Assembly (NCBI GenBank): GCA_036346375.1 | Contig: CM070504.1 | Location: 10,909,890-10,973,889, forward strand | Length of the DNA stretch: 64,000 nt | Direction of reading: 5' to 3' | Source: Guadua angustifolia | Taxonomy: Eukaryota > Streptophyta > Magnoliopsida > Poales > Poaceae | Part shown: in pieces, positions 47,573 to 58,000 of the stretch | Position numbering within the stretch: the stretch's first letter is position 1 | How the letters are laid out: each line of letters starts with the position of its first letter | Notes under the pieces: model-generated | What the model was told of the DNA's origin: nothing | The model's input: only the letters and a program-made list of their open reading frames with translations | Database searches by the model: none | Position numbers and translations under genes: made by a program

Positions 47573-49150
47573 ACTGAGGTTTCTACTTGTGGCTAGTTGC
47601 AGATATCAAAGTTTTCTCAACTTATTGAAGGCAGCCTCCATATGATGTTGTAAGTTCTAAATCTTTCCTGGTTTATCCCCTCAATGCTTTTAAGACTTAC
47701 ATAGTCTAAGATTATTCCTTTTCTAATATTATCTTATAGCTTCCTTTTCTCTGTTGGATCATTTCATATTCTGTTATTGAAGCTACCAAATCTTTAAAGA
47801 AAATTTACCTGCTACTAGTTACTTTTTTATGTGTATCATTCGTATTAGCAATAAACTTTAGTTGTTGTTGTATATTTTTTGAATTATTATTTACATGCAC
47901 AACAGCACAAGTGACGTTTTCCTGATCTGCCGTTTTAAGGCACTATTTGGCAGAGTTTCAGATCTCAGCTCCACCTTAGATCTGGAGCTTTGTAAGCTAA
48001 AATAAAGTGAATTAAGTTTATATTTTTAGTCTAAAATGTAAACAAGATGACTCATTTAAACACTTTTAATGTACCCACAGCTCTAACTTCATAAATTTAT
48101 AGAGCTAGGAATACCTTGCTCCACCAATTTCACAATTTTTGCTGGAGCTGGAGCTGGAGCTGAAGTTGTGCCAAACACCCTCTAAATTTCTGTGACCTGA
48201 ACTATACAGAGCCACTATTTTTTTTTAAAGTTTGGTTACTAAATTAATATACCCCGTTAAAGTGATCTTTCTTATTAAGCACAGTAACATTTGCCATCAT
48301 TTTCTATTTGAAAATAAGCTCTGGTTTAATTCAGAGGAGAGCTATAACTATAACATACCCTGATGCAGCTGCTTTGCACTTTCTTTATATCTGCTCTCGA
48401 GATTTTGGACAAATGGAACTTCTTCCGCCAGTTTGTAGAAAATGTTATGCCAAACCCCAACAGTGTGTTTGCATTAATTTCGATGTTATGATTGGTGTAA
48501 GTGAACAAAACATGTGTTGTTTGCCATTTGTAGTAAATGTGTAGAGCTAACTGCAGCAACTAGTCTTTTGGTACCCTATTTTTTCATGATGGAAAAAATT
48601 CATGGGAAATATCATCATTATGATGTGGACTGGTTCTTTTGTGCGCTCGTCTTTAGGTACACTGCATGACATTCCTTAATGAAAAAAGAATGGAAATATT
48701 GATCCTTTTTGGGTTTTTCTTGTTTCTAGGAGGACAATCCTTACGAGCATGATCAGGCTTGCATACCTGGTTGGCAACATGCATTGCTCTTCAGAAATCA
48801 ATAATGTTGAATTTCAAGGTGCAAGCATCACGATAACGAGAGAGATGAGAATGTGTGTTTTTATCTTCTTGTGAAGAAAACAGGCGTGTGGATTATTCCT
48901 AATAACCTGTTTGGCCAATCCAGTTTTGGACTAAGTATGCTTAATGCAAGGGAATCTCGCTGATTCAAGCTAACAGCTCTGGAAGGTCCTCGAAATGTAT
49001 GGAGGGAGATGGCAACTAAATTATGTTAAGAGGCATGCTGATTGTAGTACACCTGGCTAGGGCATGAAATTATATTTGTAAATTATGATAAATTTCTTGT
49101 CCTCGTTATCAACGAGAAGATGCATTAACCATTTTCCGAATCGCAGCTTA
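47573..49150. other. 3' region of the OBERON-like gene, with exon-like piece and MITE
   Basis: This stretch probably includes the 3' untranslated region. At 48730-48804, just after an acceptor-like TTGTTTCTAG, a 24-codon frame reads EDNPYEHDQACIPGWQHALL then FRNQ and stop. It looks like a terminal exon, but no donor connects it in frame to the gene upstream. A Tourist MITE lies at 47939-48182. The rest is AT-rich. Confidence 0.4.
47939..48182. mobile_element. Tourist-like MITE with TAA duplication
   Basis: The inverted ends read GGCACTATTTGGCAGAG and GAGGGTGTTTGGCACAAC, with subterminal GGAGCTGGAGCTGAAG motifs. TAA flanks both sides (47936-47938 and 48183-48185), the TSD expected of PIF/Harbinger-type MITEs. 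It belongs to the same broad family as the element at 15026-15255. Confidence 0.75.
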
Positions 49151-49974
49151 GGGCATGTTTGGATCCATTAGCACTAACAATTAGCTAGCTAATGGCTAAT
49201 AGCTAGCTAACTATTAGCTGACTAATTATTAGTTGGGGGCTGTTTGGATCTACTAGCTAATAGATGGTTAAAAATTTAGTTGTGGTTGCAATTGTCCATT
49301 GTGCCCTTGCATTAACTGCTGGTTAATTCCTCAAAACCCCATCCAGTGCACGTACGGGCGCACGTCTTCCTCCTCAACGCCATGCAGAGCTCCCTGTCCC
49401 TCACGTTTCCTCCTCAATGTTCAGTGCTCATGCTACTAGCTCAGGATGTTCCACTTTCATCCTGTCCAATAGTCCCTCAGGATGTTCTAATTTCATCCCA
49501 TACAAAAATTTCACATGTGATCTCTGCCACCGAGTGCCAAACAAACTGAAGAAAATGTTGTGCCAGATCTCAGTGGCATCCTGTCCTGCAGGCGCTAAAT
49601 ACTTGTTTAGACATGACAGCAGCAGATGAACAACACACACACAGTTGTAACTTAAACATCTATGATATCATACAAATTAAGCAATCATCTGTCCACATTA
49701 CAGTACAAAATGCATCATTTTCTGTCACAATATGGGATGACAAAACCAGCTGAAAACAGCAAACCCAGTTCACACAGCTCATGATTCTGACTCATCATGA
49801 AAAGGGCAAAATGCATCATCTTCTATGATAAAGACCACACAATTCATGATTCTAACTCATCATGAATGCAAAATTTATCCCAGAGACTGAGTAGCTTGTC
49901 CCATTTGTACAAAATTTTCAAGTTGATACTTGGTAAGATTCATAGAGTTTGTCTATTCAAATAGCTTCTCTCAA

Positions 49975-50421
49975 TCACTCTCTTATTGCAAACAAAGCAT
50001 TGGCAAGATTATCACGGAATACGTTCATGTCTTGATCTTCGTCACCTAAATGACAATTAGCACCACTTCGTTGAGATGAAGATGCCGCAGGGATTGGCAT
50101 GTAGTTTTCATCACGATCACACATGTCAAAGTCTGCATCCGCCATTGCACTTTCTCGAACGAAGTTATAGAGGGCCATGCATGCAAGTATTATTTTGGTT
50201 TGCTTCATCATTGGATATCTTGGTAAGTCCAACAAAATACGCCACTTCATCTTTAAAACTCCAAATGAACGCTCGATGACGTTTCGAAGAGATGAATGTA
50301 AATAATTGAATACCTCCTTTTTCCCTGTTGGTCTTGGGCCTTGTCGAAACTCCGGTAAATGATACTTCGTCCCCTTGTACGGTGCAAGATAACCCACTCG
50401 ATTAGGGTAGCCCGAGTCCAC
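49975..50421 (-). pseudogene. Harbinger transposase, C-terminal part (DDE_Tnp_4)
   Basis: The 148-residue frame begins MDSGYPNRVGYLAPYKGTKY, which contains the DxGYPN...GYLxPY block with the second catalytic Asp. It continues through FNYLHSSLRNVIERSFGVLK (with the conserved Glu), KWRILL and ACMALYNFVRES to the end. The N-terminal half with the first Asp is absent upstream, where the sequence switches to another gene piece at about 50560. The enzyme is therefore incomplete. Confidence 0.75.
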
Positions 50422-50593
50422 CAGATAAAATTTCCCTACAAAAATAGAACAATTGAAATTATGAAAAAATAGAAAAATAGAAATATAACAAGTAAGCTAA
50501 GATGGCAACAAGTTGAGTGATGTACAAAACAATATATTTCTCTTATTCAACTTTGAAAGCTTGTTCACGAGTTAGAACTACTCCTAGCAATTC

Positions 50594-51163
50594 TTACCGA
50601 AGATCCAATACCAAATCCTTCATACTCTTCCTCCAGGCCTGCTGCAGCTGCATAGTCCGGCAAAGGATTGCCACCACTCCCACCAAAGAATGCAACGCTC
50701 CCACTTGCTCGAGGTGTTCGCCTCTTCCACTGCGCGGCCGCGACCGACGAAGTTCCCTGCACCACCGGGCGGCGGCGACCCGAAGAGCTCCACGTGCGCC
50801 TCTGGTAGCCGATCCGACCGGACGAGGAGCGCGGAACGGCCTCGCCGCCGTGCCAGCAGGGTCTCCGCCGGATCCGGTGTGCCTCGCCGTGGCGCCATGA
50901 ACGCCGGCGACCTCTGGTTGCACGTTGTTTCCGATCCACGGTGACTGCAGTAACTCTTGGTACGACATCATGTTGGGGACATCGGCGGCCTGGGAGTTGA
51001 GATCGAGCACCTCCACTCCACCGAAACCGCTTTGATGAGGAACGGCCCGGCCGCCGATAGAGTTTGCCGGCTCTGAGAAGGAATCCCTGGAGGCGGGATT
51101 CATGGGCGCTAAGTGAGATCGATTTAAAGCATCTTCGTGTTGGTTCTCCCCAAAAAGATCCAT
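50594..51163 (-). pseudogene. N-terminal piece of the second Harbinger-element gene
   Basis: The frame opens MDLFGENQHEDALNRSHLAP and includes EVLDLNSQAADVPNMMSYQE followed by LLQSPW, a protein-like start. It then becomes Arg/Ala-rich, with frame changes, in the GC-rich stretch around 50700-50900. It sits where Harbinger elements carry their Myb-like partner gene, but I cannot see the Myb domain, so this identity is inferred from position. Confidence 0.4.
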
Positions 51164-51542
51164 CGACTACAGCGCTGCTACGGTTGGGCGGAGAGATATG
51201 CGGCGGCGGAGAGCCGGGCGGCGACGGCGGAGAGAGTGGCGTGCGGCAGAGAGAGGGGCGTGCGGCGGAGCGGAGAGAGCGGTTTCGGGAGGATGCGCTT
51301 CGGGAGAGACGGGCAGAGAAGGGGATTCGCGTGCGGCAGACAAGGGATGCGGTGGATGGCCAAGGGTAAATATGACTTTTCACCATCTATTAGCACCAAT
51401 TAGCAGGGATCTACCAGCTAATGAAATTTCTATTAGCTGGGATGTTGGCTAATTATTAGCTGCACTATTAGCTGGCATGTTTGGATCCACATTAGCTAAT
51501 TTTAACAGCTAATTGTTAGTGCTAATGGATCCAAACATGCCC

Positions 51543-52400
51543 TCAGTCTGTAGTCGCTCTGCAACAAACGAACAGAATTCACGTGTAAACTCTGCTCTGC
51601 TCAAATTATTCTAGGCTGCCGTTACGCGTTTCGTACCACATTCGGCCGACCGTGTGTCTCTGAAAGGTTTTTGCTGAAGTTGTTCACCGTTCCTTCAGAA
51701 GCAGGTGTGTCTCAGAAACATCTCGATTGCTTGGTGGCGCCACCGTGGTGTTGTTCGAGGGTTCTTTATGAAAAATGCGTAACCCAACACTCAACTTAGT
51801 CTAGCCAACAGGCTGTGGTGGAGAGCTACAGTCGATCACCTGCGCCCGGGCCGCCTCCACAGCTCGGCGTATGCGCGCGCCACCGGCCACGGCGTCAACA
51901 CCACCTGACGGGCTGCGCCTGCGCTCCAAGGCCGCACGCACGGCCTGCCGTGAAGCCCAAATTGGCGGTAGATCGTTCCTCCTCTCGGCCTTTTTGGGAC
52001 ACGGCCTGGCCACAACACACAGGAGTCTGGATCGCACAGCTGACTAAAAGAGGCCGAGAGGGCTACTAATGCACGTTAAATTCTATCCTAACGGGACAGC
52101 AAAAGGCCGTTGGATCTGATCCAACACCCTACTTCCTCTTCTATTTTTGAGAGTGTCGCTCGCTTCCACCAAAAGACTAATGCAAGCAGGCTTATTTGCC
52201 TTGAGCTCGCCCATCCTGCAAGCCCCCTCTACACCACGGTCATCGTCGTTTGCATTGTCTATGGGACTTGCCAGCGATATAGCATGTTTCACTAGGTTTC
52301 AAAGTATTCTATTTGGATCTGTCGACGATTTAAGAATCGGTCCCTTGTCGAACTTACTTGTTGAATGAGAGATCAACCTAAGACCTCTTTTCCACGGGGG
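51543..52400. other. Intergenic DNA without a recognisable gene
   Basis: A GC-rich patch at 51820-52040 has short frames on both strands with no recognisable protein. The remainder is unique-looking. Confidence 0.5.
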
Positions 52401-53095
52401 GTGTAGCGTCTGAGGGCCTACCGAACTACGTATAGCGAGGACACAACGAACAAGGGATCCTTTTTTGTCTGGTTCAGGCCTCTCGCAGGGGAGATAACAA
52501 CCCTACGTCCAGTGATTGCACTAACTTCTTGAGGGTGTATTACAATATGCTTGCTCGGGGGGCCCTAGGAGGTTCTAAGGACTATCCTCTCAGACCACCA
52601 GCAACAAGCTCTATGTATGAGGAATACAGGGAATGAAGTCGAACGAACCCTCAACCCTTCGTGCGAGAAGGTATTTATAGGGGGTTACAAGCGACACAAC
52701 ATTTATTACAGGGGGCGCGCTACTTTTCCGGACGTGGGCGGAGCTGTTCCCTTGTTTCTCGCCAGGCACAGCGCGACGTGGGTACAGTAGGTGCAGATCG
52801 CGGGCGCGCAGATTGCTAGCGTGCCGTCCTTCGAGCCACCGCGTAATTAATGCCACGTTGTCCTCGTGGACTGCGCTCGGCTTTTGGGCGAAGCCCGAGG
52901 TCCCTTCAGCAGACCGGGTCGTCTGGTCGGAACTCCCGAGCAGGCATGCTCGGGGGCGAGCTCGACGGAGGACGGGGGTCGGCCCGGAGGTCGGGCGACC
53001 CGAAGATCTTTCTTGGGGACGACGTCCGAGCAGGGGTATACTCGGAGGCCGCCGGGATACAATAGTCGCTTATCGAGAATATCCAATCCCCGACA
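52401..53095 (-). mobile_element. Solo LTR of a gypsy-type retrotransposon
   Basis: On the - strand the unit starts TGTCGGGGATTGG at 53095, a common grass gypsy LTR start. It ends CAGACGCTACA at 52401. A TATA box, CTATAAATAC, lies at 52680-52671 on that strand. No second LTR, primer site or internal genes are present on either side, so it appears to be a solo LTR left by recombination. I found no matching 5-bp TSD. Confidence 0.6.
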
Positions 53096-53649
53096 GGACC
53101 TATTGGTAACTTATGAAACATCGTGAAATTTTATGAAACTTATTTGTGAAATGTTATAAAACTTAGCCATGAACTCGTGAAACCTCAGAAAACTTACATA
53201 TTAAACCTACTAAAACATAGTCGTAAAATTATCAAATACCTGATGAAACTATAAACTTAGACGTAAAACTATGTGATGAAACCTCATGAAACGTAATAGA
53301 ACTTAGCATTGAATCTTTTAGAAAATTCATGAAACTAGATAAATTTAACGAAACATCAATCTAGCCTATAGAATTGAACTGGAACAGGCAGGCAACAATG
53401 GAGATGGTGAGAACACTAAAAATTAAAGTTGGTCTACAGAAGTCTAAATTAATTTTATTCTACTTATTCTACACATATTGTCTCATTGAATGTTAAGATC
53501 AAACTAGTGAAGTGAAACACATGCAAATGCCGATCAAATTATAAGACATTAGACTAGATTTAGTAGCTAATGACAAGCGTACATTGTCGAACGCTTAGTG
53601 TGCGTGATCGGTCGCGGTAGTTGACGAAGTTCTTGTGGGCGTAATATAC
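53096..53649. other. AT-rich spacer with degenerate TGAAAC motifs
   Basis: 53105-53345 is built of irregular copies of ATGAAAC and AAACTTA, as in a decayed simple repeat. No gene is seen. Confidence 0.5.
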
Positions 53650-54208
53650 TCTATATAACAAGCGCTGAGAATGCTGGCCTCCGGGCGTGTCTAGGTGTCG
53701 CTTTGGCGTTTTTGCGAAAAAAATCCTCCACTTCTTTAAATTACGGATAGGTCCCTGTAAATTACGAACAGGTCCTTCGCGATTTTTTGTGAGGGGAAGA
53801 TTTTTTTTCCTTTATCGCGTTTAGGTCCCTCGCGCGCTGTTTTGCAGGAAAACCCTCCCGTTAGATTCGAATCGCGGGCAAGCCCTTTTCTAATTTTTCA
53901 GAATAGCGAACAGGTCCAAAAACGTAACAAACAGGTCCTTGCTATTTACGTCTAGGTCCTTTCTCCGTTTTTTAGGTAAGATAGACCCGATAAATTTCAA
54001 AATTTCGTTTAGGTCCCTACACACGGTTTATAGCTAAATTGGAAATCGCGTTTAGGTCTTTTCGTCGATTTTTTTCGTACGGTTTTCTAAAAAAATGGAA
54101 AAAGGGCTTTCTTAGAAAACACAGATTCGTCGATGGTTTATAGCTGAATTGAAAATCGTGTTTATATTTTTTTCGTCGCGGCGCGGCAACGCGCGCGACT
54201 CAGCCTAG
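53650..54208 (+). mobile_element. Helitron-like element, + orientation
   Basis: The sequence begins TCTATATAACAAGCGCTGAG and ends with a hairpin, GCGCGGCAACGCGC, then GACTCAGCCTAG followed by T. This fits the Helitron layout of 5' TC, a 3' hairpin about ten bases before CTAG, and insertion before T. The interior motifs (TTTAGGTCCC, AGGTCCTTCGCGATTTTTTG) match 41640-41850 on the other strand. The base before TC is C rather than the usual A, so the 5' end is less sure. Confidence 0.5.
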
Positions 54209-55078
54209 TTGGTGTAGTAGGGGCGCGCCTCCGCCGGTAGCCGCCGCACCAGCTGCACCTTCCGGTTCGCACGCAGCCCTTAGTGCAATTCTTTTCCGCT
54301 TGCATTTACGATGAAAAGCATTACATGCATATCCATGAAAAAAAGCAGACGCATGGCATTTGAAAGCTATTGTTTCGCGGAACATATATTTAGGAGAAGC
54401 AAATTTGAGCAAACCAAAAACTGCTCTGTGAATGGGTGCGTGAGTGTCAGGGCAATGTGCAACAGAGGACAATGGGGATGTATCATGGGGTCGTCGGGCA
54501 GAGCGCGCGTGAAGACGAAGCTCGTCATGACCCCTATGAAACTAGCGGCACCGGCACCGGCACCCCCACACGGTGGCCCTCGACGCCGTGGTCGGACGTC
54601 GAAACGGAGAGAGCGAGATGAATGGGGTGTCTGAATAGGGGAAATGTGGATTGAAAGAAAGCGATAAGAGTAGAGTTCGAGAGAGCGGTTGGAACACTTT
54701 AGATCCGTGCAATAGTGACTTGATCGGATAGGCATGGGCTATACCGTTGTTTTGGAGAAAAACGCATAGCGTTCCGTAGTATTTCACCTAGAAAGAGGCT
54801 AATGCCGAACAGTACTGTTGCATTCATGAACCATAACATCTGTTTACAAGTTACTAATAGGTAGGTTCCCATGATCCGAGACTACCATGAGTTTACTAAG
54901 AGAAATATAAAGGATACAAAGGAGAATCACTCTGAAAATTAATGGTCGTCACTGCTTGTAGAACATCAAGGTTTGCGGCACTGCCTGCTGGTTTGCATGA
55001 CACCGGCTTTGTCGTAGTTGAGCACGCGACGACTGAAGCGCCTAGCTACATACTATCTCACATGTCACGCATGAGTAA
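54209..55078. other. Downstream flank of the hexose transporter gene
   Basis: 54240-54790 includes a GC-rich patch with a 122-residue - strand frame lacking recognisable features. About 54790-55078 is probably the 3' untranslated region of the - strand transporter. Confidence 0.45.
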
Positions 55079-58000
55079 TTAGACAGCGCCGTTGCTGACG
55101 CTGTTCTTGCCGTTGACGATGTGGTGGTGGTCGTCGTCCATGAAGCGCTTCCAGAACCAGTGCTGTTTCCACACCCTCTCGGCCATCTCCTCGATGGGCA
55201 CGTTCTTGGTCTCGGGGAGGAAGAACAGGACGAAGAGCGACATGACGACGACCCAGGCGGAGAAGAAGGCGAATATGGCGTACTTGAGGTGGCAGAGCAT
55301 GGAGAGGAAGGCCTGCGCGATGACGAAGGTGAATAGCAGGTTGACGCAGACGGTGATGCTCTGCCCCGCGGAGCGCGTCTCGAGCGGGAAGGTCTCGCTG
55401 GGGATGAGCCACCCGAGCGGGCCCCACGACCAGGCGAAGGAGGCGACGAAGGTGCAGACCATGACGACGACCATGATGGCCCAGCCGTGGCCGAGGTTGT
55501 CGGAGCGGTTGGTGACCTTGATCCCGAGCACCACGGCGATGGCCACCTGCGACAGGAACATCTGCACGCCGGCCTCGAGCAGCAGCATCCGCCGGCCCAC
55601 CCGGTCCACCGAGTACACCGACACCAGCGTGGACAGCACGTTCACCGCCCCCGTGATCACAGCCGAGTAGAGCGACGCGTCGTTCTTGAACCCGAGCGTG
55701 TTGAACAGCACGGGCGCGTAGAACATGATGGCGTTGATCCCCGTGAACTGCTGGAATATCTGGAGGAGGACGGCGATGACGAGCTGGGGGCGGTTGCGGC
55801 GCTGGAGGAGGTTCCGGAACGGGTGCTTGACCTCTTGGGCGATGCGGCTGGCCTCCACGATCTCGTTGAACTCAGGCTCCACGTTGTCCGTTCCGCGGAT
55901 CTTCCTGAGCACGGCCTTGCCATCCTCGAGGCGCCCGCGCTCGATCAGGCTGTTGGGCGTGTCCACCACGAACAGCGCGCCGAGGGTGAGCAGCACGGCC
56001 GGGATGCCGGCCAGCGACAGCGACAGCCTCCATCCCCAGGGGTGGATCCTGCACGTAGGTTGGCGGTTAATTTCCTGGCAAGTCAGTATATATGTGCACG
56101 CGATGCCAAGCTTCAATTCGTATGTACAGGAGGAACAAGTGATTCATGGCCGATCGAACCGAGGACACGTTACGTACTTGGAGGTGCCGTAGTTGACGAG
56201 GTTGGCGAAGAGGATGCCGATGGTGACGTTGAGCTGGAACAGGATGTTGAGCCCGCCGCGAATTCTCGTCGGCGCGATCTCAGACAGGAACAGAGGAACG
56301 GCCTGCACATGCGCCTCGGTTAAGTTACCGATCATGCAGATGAGATCATAGCTAGATCAACCAAGTTTGCGAGTAACAGCGTCTTAAAAGAACATAATCT
56401 CAAAATGTGGCCAAATTCGGGAGATGCCAACACCGCCCACCAAATCCAGATCGGCTTAACCAGCCCCATAAGATTATTTCCAACTGCCTGCCTTTTTTCT
56501 TTTTCTTTTTTTAACTCTAGCAGTAATTCAGTTTAAAAAAAGAGCTCTTTTACAGTGGATTAAAATTAATATAAGCCGTCCATTCCTTCGAATCTAATGG
56601 TTGAAATCAATTTAGATCTAATTATGCAACCACCTGTAGTATTAGGAAAAGTGTAAAATACCTTTGATGAATGAATAAGAAAAGCCTAAAATACCTTTGA
56701 GGAATGGACGGTTAGATTTGATTTCTAGTACCACTACTTACTACATATGATATCTACCGTAAAATTTCTTTTAAAAAAAGCTACCAGTAATTAACCGGGA
56801 ATGAAATTGCACGCTTTACTTGTAAGTTTTGACCAATCAATTCACCATTTCAAATGCACCGACTCTCCATTTCTATTGCGCGGTTGGTGCACTGCGCTGC
56901 ACCCCGTGCTTGCGTGCAGCGTATATTTACGACCTAGCCTGCTTGGCGGTTGAACCTAACCATATCGGCCAGCAAAACGGACAAGTGTTTTGTTCTCCCG
57001 CAGCGCAGCTAGCTTACGCTGTCGTAACCATAATTTAAGAGGGACCTAATCTTTTGCGGTGGAACTAACAAATCGACTTTTTTTTTTAATTTTTAAAAGA
57101 TTAATCATTTTTTAGGGTAATGAATCCGTAGAGTACCTACTCCTACTGCCCTACTCGGGTTCTTGCATACTCTTGTGACTTGGCTGCTTCGTATAATTGA
57201 GTACTCTTAAGATGTCCCATATGTTGGCGTGTGCATAATAAACGTAAACTAATGTTTTTGATCTATGCATTGATCTGTGTAGTCCCATGCATCCTGCTAT
57301 TCATATACTAGTGCTTAATTTTGCAAGTTCCAATCCGCGAAAGCTCCCTGTTATACCATCCACACACGCATGGTTATTCGACGATTTGATTTCTAAACCG
57401 TGAAAAATCTACCGGTTGTGACTGCAGCGACAACGAAAGCACGTTTTCGGTGCAGTAAACTGACAAGAACAGAACCGGAAGAATCCAAATAAAACTGCAT
57501 CTCCAAGTCAAGCATCCTAGCAGGCAAGTAATTTCCGGCTCAAGTCTCCAAACCACTAGCTCCATCGACTAGGGCTCCATATATCGCTTCCCGTGTGGCC
57601 TAGTACTACTTAAAAATCAAGGCCGGTACGTTACGACAAATCAGAACAGGCCGAAGGTGCTGCGTATTTACTACTACTCCATGTTGCACTCATGTACGTA
57701 ACTGCTGCTGTGCATAGTCAACAAGACTTGCTAGCTAGCTCCAAGCTACAGACCGATCGCGATCCCTCCGTCGATAAGAGAAGGTAGCCACCGGCAAAAT
57801 TACTAGTAAAACCAGTGCCATAAGTTACCAACAATATACTAACACTATGCACATGTTGATTGGCTCTAGCTTCTTCAAACATTTGGTTCGGTGGTTCTAG
57901 GCCTGGAGTCACGGGAGCAGTGGAATCTTGAAACTTGAAAAGGTTATCGCACAAACGATGCCACCAATGGAACGTGTCAACGTACACGAACATAAGTCGT

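Larger units (their letters stand above)
49151..51542 (-). mobile_element. PIF/Harbinger element, internally deleted
   Basis: The termini are inverted copies starting GGGCATGTTTGGATCCATTA and continuing GCACTAACAATTAGCT. The flanks are TTA (left) and TCA (right), consistent with a 3-bp TTA duplication with one mutation. The - strand carries the C-terminal part of a Harbinger transposase and an N-terminal piece of a second protein. The bulk of both genes is missing, so the element is non-autonomous. Confidence 0.82.

Noticed and set aside
54367..54735. 122-residue - strand frame downstream of the transporter
   Set aside because: It has no recognisable domain, and the region shifts between AT- and GC-rich blocks. 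It could be a fragment, but nothing supports expression or conservation.
55487..56323. 278-residue + strand frame opposite the hexose transporter
   Set aside because: It is antisense to exons 3-4 of a clearly conserved transporter and reads as a His/Arg/Glu-rich mirror of membrane helices. It also runs across an intron.
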